Shown here piece by piece: positions 15,367-19,125 of a stretch of 19,125 nucleotides of DNA. Each line of letters starts with the position of its first letter. Position 1 is the first letter of the stretch. The notes below the pieces were generated by a model, which made no database searches, was not told the origin of the DNA, and saw only the letters and a list, made by a program, of their open reading frames with translations. The translations under genes and the position numbers were made by a program. The stretch comes from an uncultured Collinsella sp. Its GTDB lineage: Bacteria > Actinomycetota > Coriobacteriia > Coriobacteriales > Coriobacteriaceae. The stretch is taken from the NCBI GenBank assembly GCA_900544755.1, contig UQWQ01000039.1:1-19125 (forward strand), given 5' to 3'.

Positions 15367-15601
15367 AAGGGCCCGTGGACAAAAAATAGCAAATATGAGT
15401 ACTGTTACCAATTTAGTAACAGCGATTTCATGCCATCAGAAGGCGATTTGGACACAAGGCGTCCTACGGCGGAGGAATTGCAGGCATTTATCAGCTAAGT
15501 ACTTGGACATATGTTGCGTAACACTGCATATTTTGCAAAAAGATAATGCTACAGGGCTTGTGACAGTACTCATATTTGACGTTTTTTGCCCACGACCCCT
15601 T
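15367..15601. repeat. MITE-like non-coding element with about 42-bp imperfect terminal inverted repeats
   Basis: Bases 15367-15408 and the reverse complement of 15560-15601 align without gaps. They share AAGGG, CGTGG and CAAAAAA, then an unbroken CAAATATGAGTACTGT, with about 7 differences over 42 bases. The interior (about 150 bp) is visibly more AT-rich than the neighbouring genes and holds no credible gene. An inner hairpin CTGTTAC/GTAACAG (15402-15408 with 15416-15422) follows the left end. No clear target-site duplication is seen. Together with the flanking bases this fills the 450-bp gap between tRNA-Glu and the glutamine synthetase gene. Confidence 0.7.
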
Positions 15602-15650
15602 ATTGCGTGGGCGAATCAGTTGCAAAGCGCGATCCAAAGCGTCCTTCGCA

Positions 15651-15688
15651 AACAAATAGCCGGGCCCCGCGCGATGCGGACCCCGGCT
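15651..15688 (-). terminator. Probable terminator of the glutamine synthetase gene
   Basis: On the minus strand the arms 15676-15688 and 15658-15670 pair at 11 of 13 positions (AGCCGGG outer, CCGC inner) around GCGAT, followed by ATTTGTTTG, a weak T-rich tail. It begins 30 bases after the stop codon at 15718. Confidence 0.75.
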
Positions 15689-15717
15689 CAATACCGTGAC
15701 GATATGTCAGTTACGCT

Positions 15718-17805
<2,088 letters not shown>

Positions 17806-17826
17806 ACGGAACTCCCTTCGTATCGG

Positions 17827-17845
17827 CACCGCGTGAGAAGCGGTG
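17827..17845 (-). promoter_or_regulatory. Leader hairpin just upstream of the glutamine synthetase ribosome site
   Basis: CACCGC and GCGGTG (17827-17832, 17840-17845) form a perfect 6-bp stem with a 7-base loop, ending about 22 bases before the start codon. There is no T-run, so it would act on RNA stability or translation if it acts at all. Confidence 0.4.
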
Positions 17846-17884
17846 TTGATTACTAACGAACGAGTCATAGCTTAGGCTCGCCGT

Positions 17885-17922
17885 GTTTCCGCGACATTAC
17901 CGTTGTGTTGCTGTCGCGAAAC
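17885..17922 (-). promoter_or_regulatory. GlnR-box-like array / imperfect palindrome upstream of glutamine synthetase
   Basis: Read on the minus strand, four pentamers spaced by exactly six bases appear: GTTTC, GCAAC, GTAAT, GAAAC. This fits the actinobacterial GlnR layout GTnAC-n6-GAAAC-n6-GTnAC-n6-GAAAC with one mismatch in each of the first three. The same stretch is an inverted repeat (TGTCGCGAAAC at 17912-17922 against 17885-17896 with one extra base), so a dimeric repressor site is an alternative. Its promoter-proximal end overlaps the expected -35 of a TATGAC -10 (17864-17869). Confidence 0.45.
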
Positions 17923-17980
17923 CAATCAATGAGGTTACCGCATCGCGGCAGTATTGCCACCCTTAACAGCCAATGAACTG

Positions 17981-18068
17981 TATAAATTGCAGACCTCCCC
18001 GCATGGTTTAAGGGTAGTCAATTTAGGACGGGGCTAAATTGACTGGTATTTCGCATCAGATACCAGTC
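17981..18068 (+). promoter_or_regulatory. Putative metF promoter -10 and structured leader with alternative hairpins
   Basis: TATAAA at 17981-17986 would start a transcript near 17993. The leader then holds hairpin A (AGTCAATTTAG 18016-18026 with CTAAATTGACT 18034-18044, 11 perfect pairs) and hairpin B (GACTGGTAT 18041-18049 with ATACCAGTC 18060-18068). A and B share bases 18041-18044, so both cannot form fully. The loop of A contains CGGGG (18029-18033), complementary to CCCCG at 17997-18001, which would make a pseudoknot. It matches no riboswitch consensus that I know. No good -35 is seen, so the promoter part is weak. Confidence 0.45.
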
Positions 18069-18231
18069 TTTATAGTCCGTGCCTAGATTAGCCGCTCTGT
18101 TATAGATAAAGCCGATAGCAAGGCATCTTTGATTAGTATCCTCAAATAGCGAGTGAAACTCCACCGTGACACAGTGGTGCTGTAGAATCCTTACAACACA
18201 TCACACTATTACGTATCTAAAGGAGCACGAT

Positions 18232-19104
18232 ATGCGCGTCGACGAGGTTTTTAAGCAGGCAGCTTCCCAGGGCACTGCACCCGTTTCGTTTGAGATGTTC
18301 CCGCCCAAGGGCGAGCTTACCCTCGACACGGCTCGCGAAGTGGCAGGCAATCTGTGCAAGCTTTCGCCGAGCTTTGTCTCGGTCACCTGCTCGGCTGGCG
18401 GCTCGGGCAACGGCGCCACCACCGCCCCCATCGCGCATATGATTACGAGCGAATTCGATACGCCCTCGGTGGCGCACCTCACCTGTGTGGGCCGTACCCA
18501 CGCCGATATCGCCGCCAAGATCGATGAGTACCGCACCGCCGGCGTGGAAAACATCCTGGCCCTGCGTGGCGATCTCCCTGCCGGCGCGACCGAGGACGAC
18601 AAGCCCGCCTCCGACTACGCCTACGCCCGCGACCTCATCCCCGAGCTCGTCGACGCCGGCTTTTGCGTGGGTGCCGCAGCCTACCCCGAGGGCCACATTG
18701 CCTGCGAGGATCTCAACCTCTCGGTCGAACACCTCAAGCAAAAACAGGACGCCGGCGCGAGCTTCTTTGTGACGCAGCTCTTTTTTGATAACGAGTGCTT
18801 CTATCGTTTTCGCGAGCTTGCCGACAAGGCCGGCATCACCGTGCCCATTACCGCGGGCATCATGCCGTTTATGGGCAAGTCGCAGATCAGCCGCATGGTC
18901 TTTATGTGCGGCGCGTCACTGCCCTCCCCCGTCATCAAGATTCTCGCCAAGTACGAGAACGACCCCGAGAGCCTGCAGGCAGCCGGTGTAGATTATGCCG
19001 CCCGTCAGCTTTGCGACCTCAAGGAGCACGGTGCCGCCGGTCTGCACCTGTACACTATGAATCGTCCTGCGATCGCCGCGACCATTATGGAGCGCCTGGG
19101 GTAA
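18232..19104 (+). CDS. metF: 5,10-methylenetetrahydrofolate reductase
   Basis: Reduces methylene-THF to methyl-THF, feeding methionine synthesis or a methyl branch of one-carbon metabolism. The 290-aa TIM-barrel flavoprotein shows SFEMFPPKG with catalytic E21 (E28 in E. coli), the HLTCVGRT strand (82-89), ILALRGDLP with FAD-contact D114, AAYPEGH (149-155), FFVTQLFFD with substrate-binding Q182, and a GIMP segment. The ATG at 18232 follows AAAGGAG by six bases; the frame is open upstream to 18166 but without a ribosome site. It is preceded by the structured region described at 17981-18068. No partner gene (metH, or an Rnf-type MetV) is within the window; the next 21 bases show nothing. Confidence 0.96.
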   Translation: MRVDEVFKQAASQGTAPVSFEMFPPKGELTLDTAREVAGNLCKLSPSFVSVTCSAGGSGNGATTAPIAHMITSEFDTPSVAHLTCVGRTHADIAAKIDEYRTAGVENILALRGDLPAGATEDDKPASDYAYARDLIPELVDAGFCVGAAAYPEGHIACEDLNLSVEHLKQKQDAGASFFVTQLFFDNECFYRFRELADKAGITVPITAGIMPFMGKSQISRMVFMCGASLPSPVIKILAKYENDPESLQAAGVDYAARQLCDLKEHGAAGLHLYTMNRPAIAATIMERLG

Positions 19105-19125
19105 TGGAAAAACCGCACATCGATA

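Noticed and set aside
15310..15410. Second tRNA gene on the minus strand
   Set aside because: Only a T-arm-like piece is present; no acceptor, D or anticodon arm could be paired around it.
15588..15612. GCCCACG/CGTGGGC hairpin as a terminator
   Set aside because: On the plus strand the T-run precedes rather than follows the stem, and on the minus strand the stem is followed by A residues; it overlaps the right end of the inverted-repeat element.

Overview
The window looks like chromosomal DNA from a high-GC, anaerobic, gut-type actinobacterium of the class Coriobacteriia, most likely Collinsella or a close relative. That assignment is an inference. It rests on the GC-rich codon use, a type III glutamine synthetase, glycerol and iron alcohol dehydrogenases typical of fermenters, a MurT/GatD lipid II amidation enzyme, and a multi-cluster ferredoxin-type protein. 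No prophage, transposase, CRISPR array or resistance island is visible. Most genes are housekeeping or metabolic, and the unusual material lies in gene architecture and in the intergenic DNA.

Layout, left to right. 1-1.65 kb: guaA (GMP synthase, minus), divergent from a cytoplasmic type I asparaginase (plus, to 2.93 kb). 2.95-3.64 kb: a small XRE-type repressor and a divergent 129-aa protein, separated by a perfect 24-bp palindrome. 3.65-5.12 kb: a three-helix DUF1648 membrane protein directly behind the GTPase ychF (minus). 5.23-6.49 kb: a cysteine-rich protein predicted to hold four [4Fe-4S] clusters. 6.64-10.26 kb: three metal-dependent alcohol dehydrogenases in a row (minus): a divergent GldA paralogue, a canonical GldA, and an iron ADH, with clear terminators after the last two. 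A 500-bp non-coding stretch follows.

10.76-15.09 kb is a plus-strand gene set. Two helical proteins that appear to be tandem paralogues, with their reading frames overlapping by one base, are followed by one 725-aa polypeptide that fuses MurT (Mur ligase plus zinc ribbon) to GatD (glutamine amidotransferase). In well-studied firmicutes these two are separate subunits that amidate the D-Glu of lipid II. Next comes tRNA-Glu(TTC) with its own -10 box and terminator, then a roughly 235-bp non-coding element with long imperfect terminal inverted repeats, then glnN-type glutamine synthetase III (minus). The 426-bp gap between glutamine synthetase and metF (plus) holds a GlnR-box-like array on the glutamine synthetase side and a set of alternative hairpins, including a possible pseudoknot, on the metF side.

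Metabolically the genes touch nitrogen and glutamine economy repeatedly: GMP synthase and GatD consume glutamine, asparaginase releases ammonia, and glutamine synthetase III reassimilates it. The dehydrogenase block serves glycerol/diol and alcohol redox balance. The items most worth following up are the MurT-GatD fusion with its two unknown upstream partners, the palindrome-controlled XRE/HAD-like pair, the inverted-repeat element by the tRNA, and the structured metF leader.
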